Shown here: in pieces, positions 1 to 8,540 of the stretch
Layout of the letters: each line of letters opens with the position of its first letter
Numbering within the stretch: the first letter of the stretch is position 1
Source: Simiduia agarivorans SA1 = DSM 21679
GTDB lineage: Bacteria; Pseudomonadota; Gammaproteobacteria; Pseudomonadales; Cellvibrionaceae
Assembly (NCBI RefSeq): GCF_000305785.2
Contig: NC_018868.3
Coordinates: 2,576,001-2,640,000, forward strand
Length of the DNA: 64,000 bases
Reading direction: 5' to 3'
Program-made: the position numbers and the translations under genes
Notes under the pieces: model-generated
What the model was told of the DNA's origin: nothing
What the model saw: only the letters and a program-made list of their open reading frames with translations
The model's database searches: none

Positions 1-45
1 GTACGCGAAGTTGAGGGTACCATCCGCTGCCGCGTCTTGTTCTGA
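1..45 (+). CDS. serA: C-terminal end of D-3-phosphoglycerate dehydrogenase (partial)
   Basis: Only the last 14 codons are in the window, reading VREVEGTIRCRVLF and then TGA. The ending GTIR-R-L-F/Y is the usual C-terminus of the ACT regulatory domain of SerA, the first enzyme of serine synthesis; E. coli SerA ends very similarly. The call rests on this short tail plus a strong terminator directly downstream, so it is tentative. Confidence 0.55.
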   Translation, partial: VREVEGTIRCRVLF

Positions 46-69
46 TTCGCATCTGAATGCTTTTACCAA

Positions 70-96
70 GGGCCGCTGATGCGGCCCTTTTTTGTT
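70..96 (+). terminator. Rho-independent terminator after serA
   Basis: A 7-bp perfect stem GGGCCGC / GCGGCCC with a TGAT loop is followed by a run of six T. It lies 25 bases after the serA stop and would end that transcript before rarD. Confidence 0.9.
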
Positions 97-245
97 TAGT
101 GCGCTGGTAAATGGGCACCAGGACCGGCGCCTCGGGGACGCGTGAATACGTCCATGTAGCTTGACGCCGCCGTCCTGGCGGCGACACCCCGAGGCACCAC
201 TCCTGGCACCCATCTGCAAAGAGCATCGCAACCCCGGATTTCTAT

Positions 246-1118
246 ATGGAATTTTCCCGCGAACAAAAACTTGGCGTCCTGCTCGCCATGGGCGCCTTCT
301 TCCTTTGGGGCATCTTTCCCGTTTACCTGAAGGCCGTGGCTATCCTGCCGCCGCTGGAACTGGTAGCGCACCGCATCGTCTGGTCCTGGCTGTTTGTGCT
401 GGCCATGATTCTGGTGCTTAAACAGCTGCCCAAGCTGAAAGCCCACGCCCGCAATCCGCGCATGATGCTGGCCCTTACCGCCTCCACCCTGTTGCTGGCC
501 TTTAACTGGTACCTGTTTGTGTACGCGGTCAACACCAACCGGGTGCTAGAAGCCTCGCTGGCCTACTATATCAACCCCCTGCTCAATATGGCGTTGGGGG
601 GCATTTTCCTGAGTGAACGCCTGCGTCCGTTGCAATGGCTGGCGGTGACACTGGCCGTGACCGGTGTGGCCGTGGAAATTGCCGTGTTTGGCTCCGTGCC
701 CTGGTTGGCACTGGGCATGGCAGCGTCTTTCGCCCTCTACGGCCTGATCCGAAAGCTTGCGCCTATCGACAGCCTGAACGGCATGATGATTGAAACCAGC
801 ATGATGTTGATTCCCGCCGGGTTATACATCGCGCTCTGGGGCGAGGCTACCTTCAACCTGCTCACCGAAGAACACTGGGCGTTGCTGGCACTGTTCGGCC
901 CCATCTCAGCGGTGCCATTGATGATGTTTGCTTCCGCCGCGCGCAAGATTCAGTACACCACCCTCGGCTTCCTGCAGTACATCGGCCCAACGCTCATGTT
1001 CCTGCTGGCCGTGTGGGTTTACCACGAGCCCTTCGGGCAAGCCAAGATGGTGACCTTCGGCTTTATCTGGGCCGGTGTGGCTTGTTTCAGCGCCTACGCA
1101 CTGCTGCGCCGGCGTTGA
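246..1118 (+). CDS. rarD: RarD-type EamA/DMT inner-membrane transporter
   Basis: 290 residues, almost entirely hydrophobic, with about ten transmembrane segments arranged as two EamA repeats. The N-terminus (KLGVLLAMGAFFLWGIFPVY) and the segment LVAHRIVWSW are typical of RarD, a drug/metabolite-superfamily permease named after a chloramphenicol-sensitivity locus. Its natural substrate is unknown. The length matches the family (about 290-300). It stands alone downstream of the serA terminator; its stop is 55 bases before the next start. Confidence 0.85.
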   Translation: MEFSREQKLGVLLAMGAFFLWGIFPVYLKAVAILPPLELVAHRIVWSWLFVLAMILVLKQLPKLKAHARNPRMMLALTASTLLLAFNWYLFVYAVNTNRVLEASLAYYINPLLNMALGGIFLSERLRPLQWLAVTLAVTGVAVEIAVFGSVPWLALGMAASFALYGLIRKLAPIDSLNGMMIETSMMLIPAGLYIALWGEATFNLLTEEHWALLALFGPISAVPLMMFASAARKIQYTTLGFLQYIGPTLMFLLAVWVYHEPFGQAKMVTFGFIWAGVACFSAYALLRRR

Positions 1119-1173
1119 TTGGGTTGGGCCGTCCTGTTTACACTGGACGGCCTACCGCCAAAAGGACGTCGCC

Positions 1174-2013
1174 ATGCGCAACGCGCTAACCGCAGCGGGA
1201 CTGCTGCTAGCCCTGGCCACCCCGGCCACCCATGCAAACCCCGGCAGCTTTGAACAGGCTGCCCAATGGTTTGACGCTGGCGAATACGCGAGTGCGCACC
1301 CGTTGCTATTGGAACTCGATAAACACGGTGACCTGCGTGCCAGTTTTTTACTGTGCATACAGTTTTTGGATGGCTTGGGGGTTACCCAGGATTTGCCACG
1401 CGGCTTCCGGCTTTGCCACAAAGGCGCCGATCACGGTTTTCCGCCGGCCGTGCGCATGACCGCGGCAAATTACCTGCTGGGTCGCGGGACCGCGGCAAAT
1501 CCCGAGCGCGGTATCGCGATGTTTGAGAAGGCCGCCCAGGCAGGCGATCTGGATGCCCAGATTTCCATGGCGGAAATCTACGCCGGCGCCATCGATCCTG
1601 CGCTGCTGGACCCGGAAAAAATGCTCGTTTACTTGCAGATGGCCGCCGATCAGGGACAGCCCGAGGGCCTGTTCATGAGTGGCAGCCTGCAACTGGCGCT
1701 GGCCGATGCCATTCCCAACACCTACTGGGAACGGCGGGAATCTGCCCTGGCGCAAGTGGTCCGCGCCGCCAACATGAATTACGGCCCGGCCCAGTACGCC
1801 CTGGGCGAACTCTACCTGAAAGGCACTCTGGTGGTGGGGAGCCTGGCGGATTCATTATTCTGGTTCACCCTGGCCGACCGGGCCGGACATCCGGATGCCC
1901 GCGAGAAGCGGTTTGAACTGGAGCTGGGCTCCAATGCCGGCATCCGCGCCGCCGTCAGTCGCCGGCTGAACAGCTGGAAACCCCTGCCAAGGCCAGAATT
2001 GACAAACCCGTAA
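1174..2013 (+). CDS. Exported Sel1-repeat protein
   Basis: 279 residues. I chose the ATG at 1174 because AAAGGACG precedes it and it starts a clear signal peptide (hydrophobic residues 4-20, cleavage near THA-NP). The mature part is built of helical Sel1/TPR-like repeats, seen as recurring A-x-x-YLLGRGT, A-AQAGDLDAQ and AQYALGELYLKG patterns. Such repeats mediate protein contacts; here they would act in the periplasm. No partner is evident from the neighbours. Confidence 0.75.
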   Translation: MRNALTAAGLLLALATPATHANPGSFEQAAQWFDAGEYASAHPLLLELDKHGDLRASFLLCIQFLDGLGVTQDLPRGFRLCHKGADHGFPPAVRMTAANYLLGRGTAANPERGIAMFEKAAQAGDLDAQISMAEIYAGAIDPALLDPEKMLVYLQMAADQGQPEGLFMSGSLQLALADAIPNTYWERRESALAQVVRAANMNYGPAQYALGELYLKGTLVVGSLADSLFWFTLADRAGHPDAREKRFELELGSNAGIRAAVSRRLNSWKPLPRPELTNP

Positions 2014-2060
2014 AATGCCTCATACTGATATCACATTGATATCACACCGAGGAATATCCC

Positions 2061-2918
2061 ATGCACACGGAACGCGACGGCAAAAGTTTGTCTGGCTACG
2101 CCATGATTGTGGTGTTGCTGGCTCTGCAACTGACCACGCTGTTTGTCATTGTCACCGGCCCCATTGTGTTTAAAGCGCTGGCGGCACTCGCCGCCGTGAT
2201 CGTTTTCATCTGCTGGTTCGGCCTCTATATGGTGCACCCCAATCAGGGCAAGGTGTTGCAATTATTCGGCAACTACAAAGGCACAGAGCGCACGCCTGGC
2301 CTGCGCTGGAATAACCCGCTCTACAGCAAGCAGGCCGTATCGTTGCGGGTGCGCAACTTTGAAAGCGGCCGCCTGAAAGTGAACGATGCCAACGGCAACC
2401 CCATTGAAATTGCGGCCGTGATCGTCTGGCGCGTGGTGGATACCGCCGAGGCCGTGTTTGAGGTGGACGACTATGAAAACTATGTGTCCATCCAGTCTGA
2501 GGCGGCGCTGCGCAACCTCGCCACCAGCTACCCCTATGAGCACGACGAAGACGATCACCGGCTGACCCTGCGTGGCCATTCCAGTGCCATCGCCGAGAAG
2601 CTGCGCACCGAAGTGCAGGATCGCCTGGGCAAAGCCGGCGTGGATGTGCTGGAAGCGCGCCTGTCCCACCTGGCGTACGCGCCCGAAATCGCCCAGGCCA
2701 TGTTGCAGCGCCAACAAGCGAGCGCCGTGCTGGCCGCCCGCCGGCTGATCGTACAAGGCGCGGTGGGCATGGTGAAAGACGCCATTGAACAACTGTCCAC
2801 CGAAGGTGTGGTCGAACTGGATGACGAACGCAAAGCCGCCATGGTCAGCAACCTGCTGGTGGTGCTGTGCGGTGAACACAATGCGCAGCCGGTGCTGAAT
2901 GCCGGCAGCCTCTACTGA
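2061..2918 (+). CDS. SPFH/band-7 domain membrane protein
   Basis: 285 residues, starting after GAGGAATATCCC. Two hydrophobic segments lie near residues 13-60, followed by an SPFH (stomatin/prohibitin/flotillin) domain: the segments [17 protein letters not shown] and the alternating A/E-rich helix around [20 protein letters not shown] are typical. SPFH proteins form ring or cage oligomers at the inner membrane and often scaffold proteases. It heads a tight three-gene unit with a ribbon-helix-helix protein 11 bases downstream and a PH-domain protein that overlaps that gene. Confidence 0.85.
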   Translation: MHTERDGKSLSGYAMIVVLLALQLTTLFVIVTGPIVFKALAALAAVIVFICWFGLYMVHPNQGKVLQLFGNYKGTERTPGLRWNNPLYSKQAVSLRVRNFESGRLKVNDANGNPIEIAAVIVWRVVDTAEAVFEVDDYENYVSIQSEAALRNLATSYPYEHDEDDHRLTLRGHSSAIAEKLRTEVQDRLGKAGVDVLEARLSHLAYAPEIAQAMLQRQQASAVLAARRLIVQGAVGMVKDAIEQLSTEGVVELDDERKAAMVSNLLVVLCGEHNAQPVLNAGSLY

Positions 2919-2929
2919 TTGGCGGACCC

Positions 2930-3130
2930 GTGTCGAAAAAAGCTTATCCACTGCGCATCAATGAATCGGTTCTGGCGGCCATGCAGCGCTGGGCCGATGA
3001 TGACCTGCGCAGTCTCAATGCCCAAATCGAATACGTGTTGCGCGATGCGCTGGTTAAAAGCGGCCGGGTCAAACTCACGCAAAAAGTCGTGACCGAACTG
3101 GAAGATACCGCACAGGAGAAGAAGTCATGA
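2930..3130 (+). CDS. Arc-like ribbon-helix-helix protein
   Basis: 66 residues, GTG start, 11 bases after the SPFH stop. PLRINESVLAAMQRWADDD followed by LRSLNAQIEYVLRDALVKSGR is the Arc/MetJ-type beta-strand plus two-helix layout, which dimerises and inserts a beta-sheet into the DNA major groove. It ends within ATGA, overlapping the next gene by four bases. It probably regulates its own operon, but a structural role with the SPFH protein is equally possible. No toxin partner is visible, so I do not call it an antitoxin. Confidence 0.75.
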   Translation: MSKKAYPLRINESVLAAMQRWADDDLRSLNAQIEYVLRDALVKSGRVKLTQKVVTELEDTAQEKKS

Positions 3131-3519
3131 AGCAATTCAACTCCAAAGTCGATGGTTTGCTGACCGTTGCACTCGCAGCAGCGGTGGCCGGGCCGTTGGT
3201 ACCCGTCGTTCTGGAACCGGCGCCCGAGCGCGCCGAGTTCTGGATAATGATTGCCGTTTGCCTGCTACTGGCGGGCTTCATCTTCTGGCTCTACAAAGGC
3301 ACCTATTACCGGGTGGACGGCAACCAGCTGCACGTACACGCGGGCCCGTTCAGCTGGCAGATCCGCATCAGCGAGATTGAATCCGTCACCCCCAGCCGCA
3401 CCCTGCTGTCTGGCCCGGCACTCAGTCTGGACCGACTGCTAATCCGCTACAGCGGCGGCAAGCAACTGGTGATTTCGCCCGCAGACCAGGCCGCATTTCT
3501 TGCCGCACTGAAGCAATAA
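3127..3519 (+). CDS. Membrane protein with bacterial PH-like domain
   Basis: 130 residues; start overlaps the previous stop as ATGA, so it is translationally coupled. Two hydrophobic segments (about residues 12-32 and 37-56) precede a compact beta-rich domain: YKGTYYRVDGNQLHVHAGPF, then IRISEIESVTPSRTLLSGP, ending ISPADQAAFLAALKQ. This is the bacterial PH-like family found in small membrane proteins (DUF1200-type). Third member of the SPFH unit; function unknown. Confidence 0.7.
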   Translation: MKQFNSKVDGLLTVALAAAVAGPLVPVVLEPAPERAEFWIMIAVCLLLAGFIFWLYKGTYYRVDGNQLHVHAGPFSWQIRISEIESVTPSRTLLSGPALSLDRLLIRYSGGKQLVISPADQAAFLAALKQ

Positions 3520-3606
3520 GCGCGCGCGGGGCGACATGCCCCGCTTGTTGTATTTTTCCCCGCAGGCAGTTGCCGTAATGTGTTGAAAACACTACAGGTC
3601 ACTGCC

Positions 3607-4971
3607 ATGGATTTTGCTTCCGCCGAAGAAGCCCGCGCGTTTCTCGCCCAACACCCCGACGTTCAGGCCATTGAAGCCTTTGTCATCGATCACAACGGCA
3701 TTCCCCGCGGCAAGCTGTTGCACCGTGAAGAATTGCTGAGCGTGTACGAACACGGACGGCCCATCCCTTCCACCATGCTGGGCCTTACCGTGCGCGGCGA
3801 GGATGTGGAAGACACCGGGCTGGTGTGGGATGTGGGCGATATGGACTGCCCGGCTAAACCGCTGGCCGGCAGTCTGGTGTTACAACCCTGGCGCAAACGC
3901 CCCACCGCACAAGTGCAGCTGGCCATGACCGATGACGCCGCGCCTGCGCTTCACGCCGACCCACGCGCGGTCCTGAGCCGGGTTACACAGGCACTTGCTG
4001 CCGACGGCATGACCGCGGTGATGGCGTGCGAGCTGGAATTCTATTTGTTCGATCAGCAACGCGCCGCCGATGGCAGCCCGCAACTGGCGCGCCAGTATTA
4101 CGGCGACCGGCCGGACAATACCCAGGTCTATGGATTGTATGAACTGGAACAACTGCAGGATTTTCTCGACGACCTTTACCGCGCATTTGAAGTGCAGGGC
4201 ATTCCCGCCCGGACCGCGATTTCCGAATACGCCCCCGGGCAGCTGGAAATCACTCTGCAGCACCGAGCGAACGCACTGCAGGCAGTGGATGAAGCTGTTC
4301 GTTACAAGCGCTTGGTAAAAGGCATCGCCAACGCCCACGGGATGATGGCCTGCTTTATGGCCAAGCCGCTGCAAAGCCTTGCCGGCAATGGCATGCACAT
4401 GCACCTGAGCCTGAATGATGCGGCCGGCAACAACCTCATGGCCGACGAACACCCGGAAGGCACACCGTTATTGCGCCACGCCATTGCCGGCATGGGCAAG
4501 TACCTGCCCGATTCGCTCGCCATCTTCTGCCCGCACGCCAACAGCTTCCGCCGTTTTCAGGCCAACTCCTACGCGCCGCTGGCGCCTACCTGGGGCGTGA
4601 ACAACCGCACCGTGTCGTTCCGCGTACCGGGCGGTCCGGCCGCCAGCCGCCACATTGAGCACCGCATTTGCGGCGCCGATGCCAACCCTTACCTGGCCGC
4701 GGCCGCGATTCTGGCAGCGGCTCATTCCGGCATCCGTCAACAGCTCGACCCGGGCCCGGCGGTGACCGGCAACGGCTATGCCGTGGCGTCGGCGCCCCTG
4801 CCTACCCAATGGCATACGGCACAGGCAGCCTTTGCCGGTTCCAGTTGGGCAGAGGCTGCTTTCGGCAAAGAATTCTGCCGCATTTTCGCCGCGGTCAAAC
4901 GCCAGGAGGCGGCCCAATTCGCCGCCGAAGTGGGCCAACAGGATTGGCGCTGGTACCTGTCACAGGTATAG
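3607..4971 (+). CDS. Glutamine-synthetase family ligase, PuuA-like (gamma-glutamylpolyamine synthetase)
   Basis: 454 residues from the ATG at 3607; an upstream GTG at 3580 would add nine residues. The N-terminal beta-grasp domain is followed by the GS catalytic domain with the metal and glutamate residues in ACELEFYLF, ISEYAPGQLEI, GNGMHMHLS and the HRICGADANPYL segment. The subgroup with a DHNGIPRGKLL N-terminus is the glutamate-putrescine ligase type, which starts putrescine breakdown by gamma-glutamylation. The other puu genes are not nearby, so the polyamine substrate is inferred. Free-standing; 121 bases to the next gene. Confidence 0.8.
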   Translation: MDFASAEEARAFLAQHPDVQAIEAFVIDHNGIPRGKLLHREELLSVYEHGRPIPSTMLGLTVRGEDVEDTGLVWDVGDMDCPAKPLAGSLVLQPWRKRPTAQVQLAMTDDAAPALHADPRAVLSRVTQALAADGMTAVMACELEFYLFDQQRAADGSPQLARQYYGDRPDNTQVYGLYELEQLQDFLDDLYRAFEVQGIPARTAISEYAPGQLEITLQHRANALQAVDEAVRYKRLVKGIANAHGMMACFMAKPLQSLAGNGMHMHLSLNDAAGNNLMADEHPEGTPLLRHAIAGMGKYLPDSLAIFCPHANSFRRFQANSYAPLAPTWGVNNRTVSFRVPGGPAASRHIEHRICGADANPYLAAAAILAAAHSGIRQQLDPGPAVTGNGYAVASAPLPTQWHTAQAAFAGSSWAEAAFGKEFCRIFAAVKRQEAAQFAAEVGQQDWRWYLSQV

Positions 4972-5092
4972 CCACCAACAGGAACCCACTTCTAACCCAT
5001 TGATTTATAAGTACTGTCGTGTAAATGTCACCTGGTTGGCGTGGTTGTCGCCCCCACGCCGGCCCTAAGGTGATGTCCAACACGGAGGCACT

Positions 5093-5635
5093 ATGTTAAT
5101 CAGGAAATTGCGACTCAAACGCGGCTGGTCACAAGAACAGCTGGCAGAAATGACCGGACTCTCTACCCGCACCATCCAACGGATCGAGCGTGGGCAGGCG
5201 CCGGGGCTGGAATCGCAAAAAGCATTGGCTGCCGTGTTTGAACTGGACCTGGCCGACCTGCAGTCGGCGCTCGGTCTTGAACCGGACACAGTAGAGGACG
5301 ACACCATGCACAGCTCAGACGCTCACATCCCCGCACCAGAAACCCGCAAGCCGGAAGCCGGAAAGCCACTGGCAGACGACGAGCGCGAGGCGCTGGAGTA
5401 TGTGCGCGACATCAAGGCGTTTTATTCTAACCTGGCCACCTATGTGTGCGTCATCGGCTTTCTCGCCTTTATTAACCTGATGACCGCACCCAGCCATTTG
5501 TGGTTTCTCTGGCCCGCCTTTGGCTGGGGCATCGGCATTGTGATTCACGCATTGAACGTATTTGAAATCACCCACTTTTTTGGCCACGATTGGGAAAAAC
5601 GCCAGGTGGAAAAGCGCCTGGGCCGCAAACTCTGA
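5093..5635 (+). CDS. XRE-type regulator fused to a 2TM membrane domain
   Basis: 180 residues. Residues 1-60 form a helix-turn-helix (IRKLRLKRGWSQEQLAEMTG then STRTIQRIERGQAPGLE). A charged linker leads to the C-terminal 2TM domain (about residues 100-175): AFYSNLATYVCVIGFLAFIN, a second hydrophobic span around WPAFGWGIGIVIHALNVF, and the ending HDWEKRQVEKRLGRKL. The fusion suggests a membrane-tethered DNA-binding protein that senses something at the inner membrane. Eight bases separate it from the VOC gene. Confidence 0.8.
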   Translation: MLIRKLRLKRGWSQEQLAEMTGLSTRTIQRIERGQAPGLESQKALAAVFELDLADLQSALGLEPDTVEDDTMHSSDAHIPAPETRKPEAGKPLADDEREALEYVRDIKAFYSNLATYVCVIGFLAFINLMTAPSHLWFLWPAFGWGIGIVIHALNVFEITHFFGHDWEKRQVEKRLGRKL

Positions 5636-5643
5636 GGCGCCCG

Positions 5644-6003
5644 ATGGCACAAACACACCACTCACTCGATTACATGGAATGGCCGGCGGCCGATCTGGCC
5701 GCCACCCGGGCCTTTTTTGAACAGGCATTTGGCTGGCGCTTTACCGACTACGGACCAGACTATGTTGCCTTTGATCGCCGCGGTGTCGATGGCGGCTTCT
5801 TCCGTGCCGAGGCAAAAAGCCTGACCCAGCACGGCGCTGCTCTGGCCGTGCTCTACAGTGAAAATCTCGAAGCCACTTTGGCCACCGTGGAGCAATGCGG
5901 TGGCACAATTTGCAAAGCCATTTTCAGCTTTCCCGGCGGTCGCCGGTTCCATTTTCTGGAACCTTCCGGCAACGAATTTGCCGTCTGGTCGGACAAGGCC
6001 TGA
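5644..6003 (+). CDS. VOC (glyoxalase/bleomycin-resistance fold) family protein
   Basis: 119 residues from the ATG at 5644; an in-frame ATG at 5590 lies inside the previous gene and is unlikely. It begins MEWPAADLAATRAFFEQAFG and ends FHFLEPSGNEFAVWS, the hallmark strands of a single VOC module in which metal ligands are placed by the beta-alpha-beta-beta-beta repeats. Substrate unknown. Likely cotranscribed with the XRE-2TM gene. Confidence 0.8.
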   Translation: MAQTHHSLDYMEWPAADLAATRAFFEQAFGWRFTDYGPDYVAFDRRGVDGGFFRAEAKSLTQHGAALAVLYSENLEATLATVEQCGGTICKAIFSFPGGRRFHFLEPSGNEFAVWSDKA

Positions 6004-6054
6004 CCGGCAGCCCATAGCCCATCCCGCACTTGCACCGCCTTTCAATCCCGCATA

Positions 6055-6080
6055 CCATTAGTTCACATACGAACTAATGG
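6055..6080 (+). promoter_or_regulatory. Perfect inverted repeat upstream of the marR-type gene (candidate operator)
   Basis: Arms CCATTAGTTC and GAACTAATGG are perfectly complementary, separated by ACATAC. The repeat ends six bases before the start codon, so a bound repressor would block transcription or initiation. MarR dimers typically bind such palindromes in their own promoters; the link is inferred from position and symmetry. Confidence 0.75.
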
Positions 6081-6086
6081 ATATTT

Positions 6087-6509
6087 ATGGCCTCTGAAAA
6101 ACGCCTTTTTTTCCTGCTGAGCAAAGCCCATCGCAAGTTGTTCCGGCACCTGGACAGCGCCTGCCAGCAACAACTGGAGGTGACCCTGCCGCAACTGGGT
6201 GCACTCCTGTTTATCGGTAAACACCCGGGTTGCCCTCAGAAAGCGGTGGCCGATGCGCTGGATCTGAACAAATCTGCCATCACCGGCCTGCTGTCCCGCA
6301 TGGAGGCCAACGGTCTGATCGAGCGGCGACTGGATGCCGACGACGCCCGTGTGGTCAAAGTATTTGCCAGTGACCGGGGCGTCCAGAAAGCCCGCACGGC
6401 CGACCCGCTTATCAAAGCCCTGAATCAGGAAATAGGACGCGAATTTTCCGAGCAGGAGATGGCCACCATCCTGCGTTTTTTACACTTTATTCTCGATCGA
6501 TTTGAATGA
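6087..6509 (+). CDS. MarR-family transcriptional regulator
   Basis: 140 residues. The winged helix-turn-helix is clear: TLPQLGALLFIGKHPGCPQK, then AVADALDLNKSAITGLLSRM, then the wing NGLIERRLDADDARVVKVF. MarR proteins are dimeric repressors relieved by small aromatic ligands. Its stop overlaps the start of the hydrolase gene (ATGA), so the two are translationally coupled and the hydrolase is the likely target and effector-linked enzyme. Candidate operator at 6055-6080. Confidence 0.9.
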   Translation: MASEKRLFFLLSKAHRKLFRHLDSACQQQLEVTLPQLGALLFIGKHPGCPQKAVADALDLNKSAITGLLSRMEANGLIERRLDADDARVVKVFASDRGVQKARTADPLIKALNQEIGREFSEQEMATILRFLHFILDRFE

Positions 6510-7372
6510 ACCCTTTCCAACAACTTCGGCTCAACACCCAGGCCGGTCACGCGATCACCGCCCGGTTATTTTCGCCCGCCAATCCCGTGCGCAACGCCAT
6601 CTGCATCATCGCCCCCGCAACCGGCGTTGCCCAATACCACTATGAGGATTTCGCGCACTGGCTCAGTGAGCAGGGCTACCATGTGCTGACGTTTGATTAC
6701 GAGGGCATGGGGTTATCCGTCAACGGCCATGTAAAACACAGCACCAGTGATATCGTGAGCTGGGCCGATCAGGATTGTCCGGCGGTACTGCATTATGTGC
6801 GACAGCATTTTGCTGACACCGCATGCATCTGGATCGGCCACAGTGTCGGCGGCCATCTGCTTGGCATGATGCCTGACACATCGCCCATCACGCGGGCCAT
6901 CACCATTGCCGCGGGCGTAGGGACCTGGTGGTATAACGCCGCGCCCACCAAGCGCATCGTGTGGTTTTTATGGTATTTCCTGGTCCCGGTTACCGTGCCT
7001 TTATTGGGCTATTTTCCCGGCAATAAATTGGGATTGCTGTGTGACATGCCCAAAGGCGTGATCCTGCAATGGCGACGGTGGTGCCTGCAAGAAGACTATT
7101 CCGTGGGTTACGAAGGTCGCTGGCTGGCGGACCGCTACGCCGCGGTCAGATTGCCGATTACCGCCATTGAATTCAGCGACGATGAAATGATGTCATCCAA
7201 AAGCCTGGACAAACTGCACAGCTTTTTCACTGGCGCGCCTGTCACGCGCATTGTCGCTACACCAGAACACGCTGGCACCCGGCGCATCGGCCATATCGGT
7301 TGGTCCAAAAAATCCTTCCGCACACTGTGGGAGAAAATTATTGGTCCGCATATCGGTGCCAAAGATGCCTGA
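6506..7372 (+). CDS. Alpha/beta-hydrolase
   Basis: 288 residues. It has the nucleophile elbow GHSVGG, an early strand ending with APATGVAQYHYEDFAHWLSE, and a late segment PEHAGTRRIGHIGW carrying a likely catalytic His. A hydrophobic stretch around WFLWYFLVPVTVPLLGYFPG is a lid or membrane-contact region. Substrate unknown. Coupled to the MarR gene. Its 3' end overlaps the convergent gene at 7338 by 35 bases. Confidence 0.8.
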   Translation: MNPFQQLRLNTQAGHAITARLFSPANPVRNAICIIAPATGVAQYHYEDFAHWLSEQGYHVLTFDYEGMGLSVNGHVKHSTSDIVSWADQDCPAVLHYVRQHFADTACIWIGHSVGGHLLGMMPDTSPITRAITIAAGVGTWWYNAAPTKRIVWFLWYFLVPVTVPLLGYFPGNKLGLLCDMPKGVILQWRRWCLQEDYSVGYEGRWLADRYAAVRLPITAIEFSDDEMMSSKSLDKLHSFFTGAPVTRIVATPEHAGTRRIGHIGWSKKSFRTLWEKIIGPHIGAKDA

Positions 7373-7610
7373 TCACCCACCAACAGGCACCGTAAAACAG
7401 GTATTGTCCCACCAGCAATAGCAGCAGCTTGGTTGCAAACGGTAACTCTTCGCTGAAAAATCCCAACAAAAACACGCCCGGTTGAGCAAACAGTTGATAG
7501 CCGGGCAGGTTCAATTGCCAACTATAGTCCAGACCAAACAACACCAGTGTGACAGCAGAAACCCAGAAGGCAACGGTAGCAACACGGGCGTGGGGCCTGA
7601 TCAAAAACAT
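7338..7610 (-). CDS. Small integral membrane protein
   Basis: 90 residues with three hydrophobic stretches (near residues 10-30, 38-55 and 60-80). The ATG at 7610 overlaps the stop of the DUF1272 gene as TGATG. I recognise no family. It is translationally coupled to the DUF1272 gene and overlaps the end of the opposing hydrolase gene. Confidence 0.6.
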   Translation of the reverse strand: MFLIRPHARVATVAFWVSAVTLVLFGLDYSWQLNLPGYQLFAQPGVFLLGFFSEELPFATKLLLLLVGQYLFYGACWWVIRHLWHRYADQ

Positions 7611-7918
7611 CACCGCTTGTCCGGTGCGATGGCTTTGATGGCCTGGGCAAAGTCCGACAGGGTTTCGCGGCTGTAACCGGTGTTAACCCTTACCTCCGAA
7701 GCGGGCTGGTATTTCAGGCTCACACCCGGCCGATAGGCGTTGGCCGGCCGCACGGGCCGCAAGGTAAAACCCCCACCGCAATTGGGGCACACATTTTCCA
7801 GCACGTTATCCACGCAATGTTTGCAAAAAGTGCATTCGTAACTGCAGATCATCGCCACACCCGAGTCTGGCGGCAAATCACAGTCGCAGCATTCACAATT
7901 CGGTTTCAGCACTAACAT
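7610..7918 (-). CDS. DUF1272 cysteine-rich protein
   Basis: 102 residues. The first 55 hold eight or nine cysteines in zinc-binding spacing: LKPNCECCDCDLPPDSG, ICSYECTFCKHCVDN and VCPNCGGGF. This is the DUF1272 pattern, thought to fold as a zinc ribbon/treble clef. The C-terminal 45 residues are not part of the conserved core. Biological role unknown. Upstream member of a pair with the small membrane protein. Confidence 0.85.
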   Translation of the reverse strand: MLVLKPNCECCDCDLPPDSGVAMICSYECTFCKHCVDNVLENVCPNCGGGFTLRPVRPANAYRPGVSLKYQPASEVRVNTGYSRETLSDFAQAIKAIAPDKR

Positions 7919-7957
7919 CTGACTCGCTCTCCTGCGTATCGCCTATCGCACCACCGG

Positions 7958-8515
7958 TTAATCTGTTAACGATCGCTCGATAATTTCTGTATCAAAGCCG
8001 TCCAGACTTTTTTGGTTTTTCTTTTGCCAATAGGTTTGAATTCCCTCAGACCCCTGCCGTTCAGTCCATTGCGCTAATTGAGTGCGGTCTTCAACGTAAT
8101 CATAAAAAGGCACGGCAGTCCCGCACGAAGATTGCACCTGCTCGATTGATAATACAAACAGTTGGCGCGCGCCCACGCTTGCCGGAAACAGGCCGATCAA
8201 TTCGCCCCATCCATTGTCGCCCCGGTGCAGCACGGCAGCCTGACCATAAGCGCGCAGGATCAGTGGCGCGCCGGAAAAGGCGCAGAACATAATGGTCATG
8301 CGCGGATTTTTCAGCACGTGGGCGGCAGATTCATTGCCGCTGCCAGTCAGATTCAGCCAAACAATTTCATTGGCATTGCGCACCCGCAAACTGTCGCCGC
8401 CCTTGGGCGACACATTGACTGTGCCGGTATCGGCAGCGGTGGCAACAAAAAACAATTTTTGCTCTGCAATAAACTGAATTTGCTGTTCTGTTAAAGCACT
8501 GTAAGTCTTACCCAT
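7958..8515 (-). CDS. Pyridoxamine-5'-phosphate-oxidase-fold flavoprotein family
   Basis: 185 residues. The split-barrel PNPOx fold is suggested by FVATAADTGTVNVSPKGGDS, VWLNLTGSGNESAAHVLKNP and RMTIMFCAF. Members bind FMN or F420 and are diverse oxidoreductases; true PdxH function is unlikely because the C-terminal substrate motif is absent. It may share a transcript with the lactonase gene 25 bases upstream. Confidence 0.75.
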   Translation of the reverse strand: MGKTYSALTEQQIQFIAEQKLFFVATAADTGTVNVSPKGGDSLRVRNANEIVWLNLTGSGNESAAHVLKNPRMTIMFCAFSGAPLILRAYGQAAVLHRGDNGWGELIGLFPASVGARQLFVLSIEQVQSSCGTAVPFYDYVEDRTQLAQWTERQGSEGIQTYWQKKNQKSLDGFDTEIIERSLTD

Positions 8516-8540
8516 TTCTGCGTCCCTGTAGGTAAATTAT

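Noticed and set aside
2930..3130. Ribbon-helix-helix protein as an antitoxin
   Set aside because: No toxin-sized partner is adjacent; the neighbours are SPFH and PH-domain membrane proteins.
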